Of a stretch of 64,000 nt of DNA, positions 44,520 to 53,669 are shown piece after piece. Origin of the DNA: Candidatus Heimdallarchaeum endolithica (GTDB lineage: Archaea > Asgardarchaeota > Heimdallarchaeia > Heimdallarchaeales > Heimdallarchaeaceae). Position 1 is the stretch's first letter. Every line of letters begins with the position of its first letter. Where the stretch lies: the NCBI GenBank assembly GCA_021513715.1, contig CP084167.1, forward strand, positions 512,124 to 576,123, written 5' to 3'. Below the pieces are notes generated by a model. The model searched no databases, had not been told where the DNA came from, and saw only the letters and a list, made by a program, of their open reading frames with translations. A program made the translations under genes and the position numbers.

Positions 44520-44690
44520 ATTTTCGTTTTCTTTTAAGTTTTTTACTTTTCCACTTTTTCAGTTTCTAAAAAAAAATAGTTATTAGACAAATAAGTAATT
44601 TATTACCCAATAGAACAAATTTATGATGAGTTAATATTCTATTTAATTTTAGAAAAAATTTATAAAATAGCTATTGCACAAAAAATTGAA

Positions 44691-46208
44691 ATGAATTTAC
44701 TAAAGACTATTGTAAAAATAACTCCAGTTCCTATATTGCGTAAAGTTAAATCGTTTTCATTAAAAAAACCCAGCAGAATTAAATTCCTATTTAAAGTATC
44801 TAATGAAGAAGCTTTAATCGAAATAGGAAAAAAATTAGCATTTAACAATTTCAAAAAAGTATCCAAGAATACACTCGCTTACAAGAAGTTCTTGGAAAGT
44901 AATGGAGTCAATGCAAAGAAAGTTAATAGCTTTAAGAAATTTATTGAAATTGTTCCCACTACAGATAAGAACAACTATATTGCCAAATACCCAATGAACG
45001 AACTATGTATAAACGGAGATCTTTCACCTCTAGCTGTAATAGATAGAAGTTCAGGATATTCGGGAAAATCCATTTACTTTCCAATATCCAAAAAAGAAAA
45101 CCTTTTTGATGAACTAGTCATGGCAAATTGGTTTAAAACACAATTCAATATCACAACCAAAGATTTACTCATAAATTGCTTCTTTTTAGGATCATGGGTA
45201 GCAGGACTAAAAATAGGTAACTCTGCTAGAATGATAGGAACTTCAATAAATACAGGACCTCGTTTAGATGAAATAGTAGAAACAATATTCGATCTAGATA
45301 AATACTATGAAAGAATAATTATTTTATCCTATCCTCCCTTTGCAATGATGCTTGTTTACAAGTTAATAGAAGCAGGATATGATTTCAAAGGTAAAAACTT
45401 CTTGTTTTTGGTAGGAGGAGAAGGATATAACCTGGAGTTCAAACAAAAATTACAAGAACTTACAAAAAAAAGTAGCGAAATTTTTGGAGCTTTTGGTAGC
45501 ACTGAAACAGGAATAAGAATAGGAAATGAAACAGTCGATACACACATGCTTAAGCAAATGGCAGCATCAAACAAAGAATTCTGCAAGAAAATGTTTGGAA
45601 AAGAATTCCCACCAAATATCTTTCAATATGATCCAACAAACGTTCATTTATTCACAAAAAAATATAAAAACGGAAAAGATGCCCTGATTTTCACCTCAGC
45701 TTCTAAAAGAGCAGTTCCAGTAATTAAATACAACTTAAAAGATGAGGGAGGAGTACTAACACAAAAGGAAGTAAAGAAAATAATAAAAGAAGTATTTAAC
45801 ATGGACTTCAATTTTAAACTACCTTTACCAATCTTTTATGTGTATGGAAGAGTGGATGATACAATATCAATAGCAAGTGCAATATTCTATCCTCATCAAA
45901 TAAAATCAGGACTGTTGGAGTTCATGGATAATGTAATAGATTACAGATTGGAATCAAAAACAACAGATACAGGAGTAATTTATCCAGCTGTTTATGTAGC
46001 AGTAAAAGAAAAAAGAAAAGCTTCCAAAAAGAAAATAGAAGAAAGTATTTACAAAACGTTATTAAAATACAGTAGCACCTACTCAGAATCAATAAAAGAA
46101 GGAATAGCAGATAGACCTATAGTTTTCCTATACACAGAAAAAGACTTCCCCTTTGAACTAAACGAAATAACAAAAGATCAAGTAAAAGAAAAGCATTTAG
46201 TAAATTAA
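44691..46208 (+). CDS. PaaK-like adenylate-forming ligase
   Basis: 505 residues. It contains a P-loop-like DRSSGYSGKSIYFP at ~120-135, an acyl-binding segment around LLINCFFLGSWVAGLKIGN, GAFGSTETGIRIG (adenylate-binding, equivalent to YGxTE), and a C-terminal YGRVDDTISIASAIFYPHQI like the GR.DD...G..I.P of phenylacetate-CoA ligases. It probably activates a carboxylic acid as acyl-AMP and forms a thioester. The substrate is unknown; a fatty acid is possible given the lipid region beyond 52 kb. It is somewhat longer than PaaK (~430 residues), with extra N-terminal sequence. Confidence 0.72.
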   Translation: MNLLKTIVKITPVPILRKVKSFSLKKPSRIKFLFKVSNEEALIEIGKKLAFNNFKKVSKNTLAYKKFLESNGVNAKKVNSFKKFIEIVPTTDKNNYIAKYPMNELCINGDLSPLAVIDRSSGYSGKSIYFPISKKENLFDELVMANWFKTQFNITTKDLLINCFFLGSWVAGLKIGNSARMIGTSINTGPRLDEIVETIFDLDKYYERIIILSYPPFAMMLVYKLIEAGYDFKGKNFLFLVGGEGYNLEFKQKLQELTKKSSEIFGAFGSTETGIRIGNETVDTHMLKQMAASNKEFCKKMFGKEFPPNIFQYDPTNVHLFTKKYKNGKDALIFTSASKRAVPVIKYNLKDEGGVLTQKEVKKIIKEVFNMDFNFKLPLPIFYVYGRVDDTISIASAIFYPHQIKSGLLEFMDNVIDYRLESKTTDTGVIYPAVYVAVKEKRKASKKKIEESIYKTLLKYSSTYSESIKEGIADRPIVFLYTEKDFPFELNEITKDQVKEKHLVN

Positions 46209-46374
46209 CAAACCCTTTTTTATTTTTATTGATAAACAACTTTCTACCTTGCGTAAATAGTTTTGTTTATTTATAGAAAATTGAAAAAAAACAGAACTAA
46301 ACATTATAAAAAGTTTTATCAAAAAATGAAATCGTGTTTTAAAATTTAAAAATAAAGAAAAAAAGAAATTTTCA

Positions 46375-49300
46375 TTATTCTTTCTTCTTACCTTCACCTA
46401 TAATTTCCCAATCACGATATTGGCTAAGTAAACGGTCAATCTCATTATCAATATCAATAGTTTCTTTTCTTACAAAAGATTGCTCAAGTTCATAATATTC
46501 ACCAATATCAGGGTTAGCTTGTAGGATATCTTTGAGATACTCTTCAACAACAGATTTAGAAAGACCGCTAAGTTCGGAAATTCGTTGCAAAGTAACAGAA
46601 ATGTTAGGTTTGAATTGGTTAAGCAAATTAATGAGAGTTTTATATTCTTCTTCTCTCTTCAATGCTTTCATGTACTCAGATTTAGTTTTATAACCTTGAG
46701 CAGAGATTTCCTCCCACTCAGACTTAGTTTTAAATCCTAACTTCATTGCTGTAAACATTTCTTTGATAGAAGAAAAACCAAAAGAAGAAGCTCTTTTACG
46801 AAGATAAAGTCTAATTCCTATAAAAGTCAAAAAAGCAACAGCACCAGTAACAATGACAGCACCTGTAACTATTGAAATAATTGTGATCATTCTTTTAACT
46901 TTCAATTTATTTTCTAAATTCGATTTAGGATTAAGGGGATTAAGACCATTTTCTATTTCCTTACCATCTTTATCTCCATCTCCATCAGTGTCAGAATTGT
47001 TAGGGTCTGTTCCATAAATCTTTACTTCTTCATAATCAGTTAATCCATCACTATCAGAATCACTACTTGTGGGGTTAGTAAAATATTCTTTAATCTCTTC
47101 ATAATCAGTTAATCCATCTTCATCTGTATCAGTACTATTAGCAAACGTACCAACATTAAATTCTTCAAGATTGGTTAAACCATCACCGTCTAAATCAGAG
47201 TTGGAATCATCTGTTAATGGGTCTAATCCAGAATGAACTTCATAACCATCAGGCATACCATCTTCGTCAGTGTCTGAGTTGTTAGCGAAAGTACCAAGAG
47301 TATATTCCTCAAAATTAGATAAGTTATCGTTATCGAAATCAGAATTATTATCATTAACAATTGCGTTTGTGCCTGTTTGAACTTCCCACAAATCATCCAT
47401 CAAGTCACCATCTGTATCAGTATTATTAGCAAACGTACCAACATTAAATTCTTCAAGATTGGTTAAACCATCACCGTCTAAATCAGAGTTGGAATCATCT
47501 GTTAATGGGTCTAATCCAGAATGAACTTCATAACCATCAGGCATACCATCTTCGTCAGTGTCTGAAACCAAAGGAACAGTACCATAAGTGTTAACCTCTT
47601 CTCCATCAGTTAAACCATCACTGTCAGTGTCAGAAACCAAAGGATCAGTACCATAAGTGTTAACCTCTTCTCCATCAGTTAAACCATCACTGTCAGTGTC
47701 AGAAGTAGTAGGATCAGTTTTATAATTTACTACTTCATTAAAATCATCCAATCCATCACTGTCAGTATCAACCTTACTCATATCTGTCCCTAAAATCTCC
47801 TCCTCATGATCAAACAACCCATCACTGTCTGTATCTAAATATGTTCCAGTTCTTTGATTGGTAACTGAATCAGTATAGAGAGGAGCATATCCAAGACCAA
47901 AAGAATTCCAAACAGACACACCATTGTTGTATACAGCAATTATTTCTAGTTCTGAATCATTATCTATATCAGCAACAGCTAAAGAAGAAAAAGAAACATC
48001 ACTAATTGTTTTTTTTGGCCAACCAGGAATAACAGTACCATCAATATTCCAAATCGTTCCTCCCCCTCCATACCCTGCAATTACTTCTAAGGATGAATCG
48101 CCATCAACATCAGCAACTGCTAAAGAAGAAACGGAACCAAGCGCTGTTTTTGGCCAATCAGGAATAACAGCACCATTACTATTCCAAATAGTAACTCCAC
48201 CTTCATACCCTGCAATTACTTCTAAGGATGAATCATTATCAATATCAGCAACAGCTAAAGAATAAACAGAACCACTTGTTGTTTTTGGCCAACCAGGAAC
48301 AACAGTACCATCACTATTCCAAATAGTGACTCCACCATTTAAAGTTTCTCCATCAAAATATCCTGCAATTACTTCTAAGGATGAATCATTATCAATATCA
48401 GCAACAGCTAAAGAATAAACAGAACCATTTGCTGTTTTTGGCCAATCAGGAATAACAGTACCGTCACTATTCCAAATAGTGACTCTACTATCATCCCCGG
48501 CAATTATTTCTAGGGATGAATCGCCATCAACATCAGCAACAGCTAAAGAATAAGTATATCCACTTGTTGTTTTTGGCCAACCAAGAATAACAGCACCATT
48601 ACTATTCCAAATAGTGACTCCACCTTCATACCCTGCAATTACTTCTAAGGATGAATCATTATCAATATCAGCAACAGCTAAAGAATAAACAGAACCACTT
48701 GTTGTTTTTGGCCAACCAGGAACAACAGTACCATCACTATTCCAAATAACTACTTCACTATTATACCCTGTAAGTATTTCTAGGGATGAATCGTCATCAA
48801 CATCAGCAACAGCTAAAGATCTAACAGAACCACTTGTTGTTTTTGGCCAACCAGGAACAACAGTACCATCACTATTCCAAATAGTGACTCCACCATCGTT
48901 GTAATCACCGTACCCTGCAAGTATTTCTAAAGATGAATCGTCATCAACATCAGCAACAGCTAAAGAATAAACATAATCACTTGTTGTTTTTGGCCACGAA
49001 GATAAAATTGAATAATAATTAATAAAAAAGTTATAACGAGTGTTGGTGGTATCATAGTTAATTGATACCCAATTAAAAACATTAGTGCTGCTAATTTGAG
49101 CAGCTAAAATATAACCAGAATAATCGATATAGTATAAATATTGACCTTGAATAGTAATTATTCCATTTGTATGCAAATAACCCGATAATAATTGTTCATT
49201 CGTGGATGAGGAATAAAAGTGCTTTGCATAAACATTTGAAGAGGAACAATATAGTAATTCCCAATCATAATCACTATCCACATCTGTAATTATAGGTTCT

Positions 49301-50520
49301 TCCTGAATATTTAGCCCTAAAGAACTACTATAATCATTTAGTATCTCTCCGGTAAAAGAAAAACTTTTTTGTTCTCCGAGTGTTGATAAAGAGATTATTT
49401 CATACTCTCTATCCCAATTAATATCAACAATTATTGGACCTAACCACTCGGAATTAGTTGAATCAGTAAGCCAAGAATGAATAGTAGTACCATTATTTGA
49501 TAAAAGATAAAGATTTCTTCCTGCAGGGCAAACAATGTCTATTTTACTGTCTTTGTTGATATCTGCAACAGCAAGAGGATGAGTAATAGGATCAGTTAAA
49601 TCTTTGGGAAAATTTGAGATAATGTCTCCATTTCCTTTCCACGCGTAAACTTTTCCATCGGTACTACCTACAATAACTTCATTGGAACCATCATTGTCTA
49701 CATCAGCTAAAACTGGTGCTACTATTACTTCTCCTCCTGTTGTTTTAGGCCAACCAGCTAAAAGATTTCCACTTCCATCAAATGCATAAACTTTTGAACT
49801 GTTAGATCCAACCACTATCTCATTTTTATTGTCTCCATTAATATCTCCGACTGCTAATGTTTCTTCTACTGGCCCCTCACAATTGACTGGCCAACCTGGT
49901 ATAATAGAACCATTACCGTAAAATGCGTAAACCGACCCATTAGCTGCCCCTATAATTATTTCTTCAGTTGCACTATTTCCATCTATATTAGCTAACATTG
50001 GTATGGATGTTAAGGCAACACCTATGCTTTTTCCACCTACCCAATTTGAAGATTCTGTACCATCTGTCTCGTAAACTCTTATTATACCATTTAATGTTCC
50101 CACGACAATTTCATAATTTCCATCTCCGTCTATATCTCCTGTTCCAGGCCCTCCTTTTAACTGTCCCCCTACATATATTGGCCAACTACCAAAAGAATTA
50201 AGAGATTGAGAGATTTTTTTACCTGAAAAATTGTTATCTAAAAGTTCAGAACGGGAAGAAGTTGTTTTGATCTCTATGTCGTTGTTCGCTTCTTCAACTC
50301 TTTGTAAATCTGTGTGATAATCATTATTTTGACTTACATTATTTTGACTTACATTATTTTGACTTACATTATTTTGTTGTGAATCTAAAATGATATTATT
50401 AAAATCTTTCATCACTAGAGAATTTGTAGTCATTGAACTTGTAATTATAATTAGTAATGCTACTACCATTCCTAAATATTTTGATTTCCCTCTAAAACTT
50501 TTTTTCATTCGTTTCATCAT
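46375..50520 (-). CDS. Giant FG-GAP/VCBS beta-propeller and TSP3 surface protein
   Basis: 1381 residues. A signal/anchor sequence lies at ~10-30 (YLGMVVALLIIITSSMTT). Residues ~100-900 contain a dozen or more FG-GAP-type units of the form PGWPKTTSGSV.SLAVADVD.DSSLEIIAGY..GVTIWNSDG, like the integrin-alpha propeller with Ca2+ loops (DVDDDSSLE). Residues ~905-1195 are TSP3 repeats (DTDSDGLTDGEEVNTYGTDP). A transmembrane helix at ~1210-1238 leads to a ~140-residue cytoplasmic region with KSEWEEISAQGYKTKSEYM and a winged-helix-like ISELSGLSKSVVEEYLKDIL. Several repeat units are near-identical at DNA level, showing recent expansion. Probable cell-surface adhesin with a signalling-type tail (inference). 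Confidence 0.85.
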   Translation of the reverse strand: MMKRMKKSFRGKSKYLGMVVALLIIITSSMTTNSLVMKDFNNIILDSQQNNVSQNNVSQNNVSQNNDYHTDLQRVEEANNDIEIKTTSSRSELLDNNFSGKKISQSLNSFGSWPIYVGGQLKGGPGTGDIDGDGNYEIVVGTLNGIIRVYETDGTESSNWVGGKSIGVALTSIPMLANIDGNSATEEIIIGAANGSVYAFYGNGSIIPGWPVNCEGPVEETLAVGDINGDNKNEIVVGSNSSKVYAFDGSGNLLAGWPKTTGGEVIVAPVLADVDNDGSNEVIVGSTDGKVYAWKGNGDIISNFPKDLTDPITHPLAVADINKDSKIDIVCPAGRNLYLLSNNGTTIHSWLTDSTNSEWLGPIIVDINWDREYEIISLSTLGEQKSFSFTGEILNDYSSSLGLNIQEEPIITDVDSDYDWELLYCSSSNVYAKHFYSSSTNEQLLSGYLHTNGIITIQGQYLYYIDYSGYILAAQISSTNVFNWVSINYDTTNTRYNFFINYYSILSSWPKTTSDYVYSLAVADVDDDSSLEILAGYGDYNDGGVTIWNSDGTVVPGWPKTTSGSVRSLAVADVDDDSSLEILTGYNSEVVIWNSDGTVVPGWPKTTSGSVYSLAVADIDNDSSLEVIAGYEGGVTIWNSNGAVILGWPKTTSGYTYSLAVADVDGDSSLEIIAGDDSRVTIWNSDGTVIPDWPKTANGSVYSLAVADIDNDSSLEVIAGYFDGETLNGGVTIWNSDGTVVPGWPKTTSGSVYSLAVADIDNDSSLEVIAGYEGGVTIWNSNGAVIPDWPKTALGSVSSLAVADVDGDSSLEVIAGYGGGGTIWNIDGTVIPGWPKKTISDVSFSSLAVADIDNDSELEIIAVYNNGVSVWNSFGLGYAPLYTDSVTNQRTGTYLDTDSDGLFDHEEEILGTDMSKVDTDSDGLDDFNEVVNYKTDPTTSDTDSDGLTDGEEVNTYGTDPLVSDTDSDGLTDGEEVNTYGTVPLVSDTDEDGMPDGYEVHSGLDPLTDDSNSDLDGDGLTNLEEFNVGTFANNTDTDGDLMDDLWEVQTGTNAIVNDNNSDFDNDNLSNFEEYTLGTFANNSDTDEDGMPDGYEVHSGLDPLTDDSNSDLDGDGLTNLEEFNVGTFANSTDTDEDGLTDYEEIKEYFTNPTSSDSDSDGLTDYEEVKIYGTDPNNSDTDGDGDKDGKEIENGLNPLNPKSNLENKLKVKRMITIISIVTGAVIVTGAVAFLTFIGIRLYLRKRASSFGFSSIKEMFTAMKLGFKTKSEWEEISAQGYKTKSEYMKALKREEEYKTLINLLNQFKPNISVTLQRISELSGLSKSVVEEYLKDILQANPDIGEYYELEQSFVRKETIDIDNEIDRLLSQYRDWEIIGEGKKKE
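47123..47568. repeat. Near-identical ~157-bp TSP3 segment, two copies
   Basis: 47123-47280 and 47411-47568 match almost base for base (both run from TCTGTATCAGTA through AGATTGGTTAAACCATCACC to GTCAGTGTCTGA). They lie 288 bp apart inside the giant surface gene. They encode one TSP3 block each and indicate a recent in-frame duplication. Confidence 0.75.
50323..50376. repeat. 15-bp tandem repeat, 3.6 copies
   Basis: ATTATTTTGACTTAC is repeated in tandem at the N-terminal coding part of the giant surface gene, encoding repeated SQNNV pentads just after the signal region. In-frame units of 15 bp can vary in number without breaking the gene. Confidence 0.85.
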
Positions 50521-50771
50521 TTATTTGAATTACCTATATTTAATAAATTTTTTTTTAATAATAATTCTCTAAGAACACGTTTAAATTTTTAAAAAATTTC
50601 ACTTCGCTACTTCTCACAAGTCTGTTTCAATTTATCATATCTATATATATAATAGACACTTTTTTAGGAAATTTATGATGGGAATGCAAATAATTACGTA
50701 TTAGTTATTCAAATGTTTCTATTTTCAATTTTATCCGATATCTTTAAATTTTAAAATACTTTTTTGCAAAT

Positions 50772-51896
50772 ATGATTTCTTACTATTCCATAGGCTTATT
50801 CTTATTTGAGCAACTTACTTTTATTACTAGTAGCATTATTCTATTTAGAACTTACAAGCAGACTCGTTTTCTTTCTCACTTCCTTTTGGGTACTAGCTAT
50901 CTTTTGTGGATTTTCAATTCTATAGGAAGATTTATTACTTCTTTTTTCAGTGAAAATGTAATAATCTTTAACAATACTCGACTTATTTCACTTATTTGGA
51001 TCATTGTTAATTGTTTATTAATTCTTGGAATGATTTTCGTTTTTTATTCTTTTATTTATTTCAAGACTAACAGATTACATCCTATAATAAACATAGTTAG
51101 TTTTTTAGGAGGAGCATTATTTCTTGCATTTATAATACCTGATTTCACTGAAATAGCTTACTCTGAACAACTTGGAGCTTGGTCAGCGAAATATAATATT
51201 TGGATATCTGTTCTAGTTGTTCCGATGCTTCTATTCTTCATTTTTTCTTTTATTCTTCCCATTTATACAAAACTTATTAGAACTACAGACAAAGATATTC
51301 GTAAGCAACTGTTTGTTCAGATAGTCGGGCTTATTATTGTAATTGTCTGGGCATTTTTCGCTGGTTTTACTAACAATGCTGTACTTCGAGCTGTTCGTCC
51401 TTTCCTTATGGCAGCAGGTTGGTTTATCTGGTCTTTAACTTTGATTATGGATCCTTTCAATATAATGATTTCTAATGCCAAAATTAGTCAATTATTAATT
51501 ACAACAACTAGCGGTTTACCTATCTATTATGACGACTTTACTTTTGATGAAAAAGAAGTAAAAAATGAGATTTCTGCAGATCTAGCTTCAGGTTTAATTT
51601 CAGGAGTTACCCAAGCTTTAGAGCAAATAATGGAAAGAAAATCGGAATTAAACACTGTTGTGTATAAAGACAAAGTTATAGGTACTACTACAATAGGTTA
51701 TCTTCAAGCGTATATTTTTGGAGAAAGATTTGATAAGGCTTTAAAAACGGTATTAAATGTTCTTCTAAGAGAAATACAAGATAATCCAGCTCTTGCTTTA
51801 AAAATAACTCCTAACTTTGTAGATCTAGATGGGGCTTCAGGAAAAATCTTGAAACTTATAATTGAAAGAAATCTAAAACGAATATTAGTTATTTAG
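50772..51896 (+). CDS. 7TM protein with C-terminal longin/roadblock-like domain
   Basis: 374 residues. Residues 1-~230 form seven transmembrane helices (for example LISLIWIIVNCLLILGMIFVFYS, WISVLVVPMLLFFIFSFILPIYTKL, FLMAAGWFIWSLTLIMDP). The last ~135 residues are a soluble domain: LLITTTSGLPIYYDDF, then a helix ISADLASGLISGVTQALEQIM, then VVYKDKVIGTTTIGYLQAYIFG and helices to the end. The order of strand, strand, helix, strands, helix, with the phrase TTSGLPIY, is that of roadblock/longin-type modules, which serve small GTPases and vesicle trafficking. A membrane receptor-like fusion to such a module is notable. Exact family uncertain. Confidence 0.6.
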   Translation: MISYYSIGLFLFEQLTFITSSIILFRTYKQTRFLSHFLLGTSYLLWIFNSIGRFITSFFSENVIIFNNTRLISLIWIIVNCLLILGMIFVFYSFIYFKTNRLHPIINIVSFLGGALFLAFIIPDFTEIAYSEQLGAWSAKYNIWISVLVVPMLLFFIFSFILPIYTKLIRTTDKDIRKQLFVQIVGLIIVIVWAFFAGFTNNAVLRAVRPFLMAAGWFIWSLTLIMDPFNIMISNAKISQLLITTTSGLPIYYDDFTFDEKEVKNEISADLASGLISGVTQALEQIMERKSELNTVVYKDKVIGTTTIGYLQAYIFGERFDKALKTVLNVLLREIQDNPALALKITPNFVDLDGASGKILKLIIERNLKRILVI

Positions 51897-52043
51897 TTTA
51901 TTTGCCATTTTTTTCTCCCTTTTTTGCTCATAACTCTACTTTTTTTGGTAAATGATTTAGTTTTGTTGGTGTAATTTAAAATAGATATAAAACAATTGAT
52001 TAATGTGAAATAAACTTTTAAATAACCAATTTTAGGATTAAAT

Positions 52044-52772
52044 ATGATTGCACCAACTATTGATTCGTTATTGTCTGCAGCTTTAGGATATTTTTTTGGT
52101 TCAATACCTTTATCCTTTATAATTGTCAAAGTTTTTCTTGATGGATTAGATATCCGTACGGTTGGATCAAAAAATGTCGGTGGAAGAAATGTTATTAGAT
52201 CTTTCAAGTATAAAGGAAAATCGAATAATGTTGCTTATACTATGGGGTTAATTGTAGCTATCTTTGATATATTAAAAGGATACTTTGCTATGTGGTTATC
52301 ACAATACCTATCTTACAATTTTGGAAATAAAGATCCCTGGAGTATTTGTTTTGCAGGTATTTTTGCTATTCTTGGACATAATTGGCCAATATGGTTATTA
52401 AGTCATGGCGGAAGAGGAGTAGCAACAACTCTTGGTAACTTAATGTTTTTCAATCCTATTTTCTTTTTAATATGGCTAGCAACGTTTTTCTTACTCAGTT
52501 TTCCTCTGATGTATTCAGCTATTGTTTACATTACTAGTTTTATAGTTATGGGAGTTATTCTATACTTCTGGCCCTGGTATGTAAGTCCGATGGTAGCAGA
52601 ACTGAAAAACGACCCAAATCTTGGTTTTATTTCAATGATAATGCTTTTTGGTATAACTCTTGTTGTTCTTTCTCGTCAAAAATCTAATTTCATGAAAATT
52701 AAGAATGGCGAAGCAAAAAGAATGAAACTGTGGAAGATATTCCAAGGAAAGGCAGATGAAGCCCTGAAATAA
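52044..52772 (+). CDS. plsY: Acyl-phosphate:glycerol-3-phosphate acyltransferase PlsY
   Basis: 242 residues with about five to six transmembrane helices. The three PlsY motifs are clear: GYFFGSIPLSFI with GSIP at 19-22, GSKNVGGRNV at 41-50 (canonical GSGNIGATNV), and GHNWPIW (111-117) with GGRGVATTLG (122-131). PlsY adds an acyl group to sn-1 of glycerol-3-phosphate at the membrane and begins bacterial ester-lipid synthesis. Its presence in an archaeon, whose lipids are normally ether-linked isoprenoids on glycerol-1-phosphate, is unexpected. Its ~240-residue length slightly exceeds bacterial PlsY (~200), with a longer C-terminal part. Confidence 0.87.
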   Translation: MIAPTIDSLLSAALGYFFGSIPLSFIIVKVFLDGLDIRTVGSKNVGGRNVIRSFKYKGKSNNVAYTMGLIVAIFDILKGYFAMWLSQYLSYNFGNKDPWSICFAGIFAILGHNWPIWLLSHGGRGVATTLGNLMFFNPIFFLIWLATFFLLSFPLMYSAIVYITSFIVMGVILYFWPWYVSPMVAELKNDPNLGFISMIMLFGITLVVLSRQKSNFMKIKNGEAKRMKLWKIFQGKADEALK

Positions 52773-52812
52773 ATTCATTTTTTCTTTTTCTATCTTTTTA
52801 ACAATTTTTTTA

Positions 52813-53556
52813 TTATATTTGTATTAATTCTGAAGATTCTATTTCCAGCGAAAGAGTCTCTTTTTCATTTTGTATTCTTAAAAGTCCATTATCCTCAATT
52901 CCTTCTACTGTATAGTCTTGATTTTTGTAGATAATATTATTTTTGCATAATATATCGTAAGAATTAAATTCTTTTAAGATTTCTTCAAAATTATTTCTTA
53001 AAACTTTGTTAATATAGTTTTTAATTTGCTTATACAATTCTTTTGTTAATTTCTCATTATCTGCTTTTATTTTCAAGGATTCATTTATTGAAATAGCTAT
53101 AGAATTGACTGGAGAGTCTAAAGAAAGAACTTTGTTATTTGTATTTATTCCTATTCCAACGAGTAGAAAATTACAATTTGTATCTTTCACTGTATCAATT
53201 AAAATTCCGCCTAACTTTCTTTTTTCTAGAATTATATCATTTGGCCATTTAATTTTAACAGGTATAGACAGAATTGTTTCTATTGCTTTTCTTACTCCTA
53301 AAGCAATAGAATAATGAAGAAAAGCATATTGCTTTTGATTTATTTCTTCTTTTTTACAAAAAACAAACGTTCCCCACCAACCTCCTTTTGGAGAAAACCA
53401 TTTATTCTGTTTTCTTCCAATACTTGCAGATTGTTCCTCTGCTATTATTAACAAATCTTCATTTTTTGCTAATTCTAAATAAGACAAAGCTACATTTTGA
53501 GTGGAAGGAACAGATTGAAAATGAATGATTTTCAAGGAAAAGGATTCTTGAACCAT
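52813..53556 (-). CDS. birA: Biotin protein ligase
   Basis: 247 residues, a catalytic and C-terminal domain without the DNA-binding N-terminus. Motifs: the biotinyl-AMP loop region EEQSASIGRKQNKWFSPKGG at 41-59, KWPNDI at 103-108, RKLGGILIDT with K114, GIGINTN at 134-140, and a C-terminal SH3-like BPL_C segment. It joins biotin to a conserved lysine of biotin-dependent carboxylases. Divergent from the carboxyltransferase gene at 53670, which fits a shared function. Confidence 0.9.
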   Translation of the reverse strand: MVQESFSLKIIHFQSVPSTQNVALSYLELAKNEDLLIIAEEQSASIGRKQNKWFSPKGGWWGTFVFCKKEEINQKQYAFLHYSIALGVRKAIETILSIPVKIKWPNDIILEKRKLGGILIDTVKDTNCNFLLVGIGINTNNKVLSLDSPVNSIAISINESLKIKADNEKLTKELYKQIKNYINKVLRNNFEEILKEFNSYDILCKNNIIYKNQDYTVEGIEDNGLLRIQNEKETLSLEIESSELIQI

Positions 53557-53669
53557 TATTTTCGTCGAAAAACACTTTTATTTAAACTTTTTTTTGTTTT
53601 ATCAAGATAAAATTATTTAATCATAAAAACAAATTGGGTTTTTAAAAGACCTTTTTTTCTTTAAACTTA

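Noticed and set aside
47950..49000. Regularly spaced DNA repeats that could be mistaken for a CRISPR array
   Set aside because: They are in-frame FG-GAP protein repeats with degenerate third positions, of irregular spacing, and no cas gene is present.
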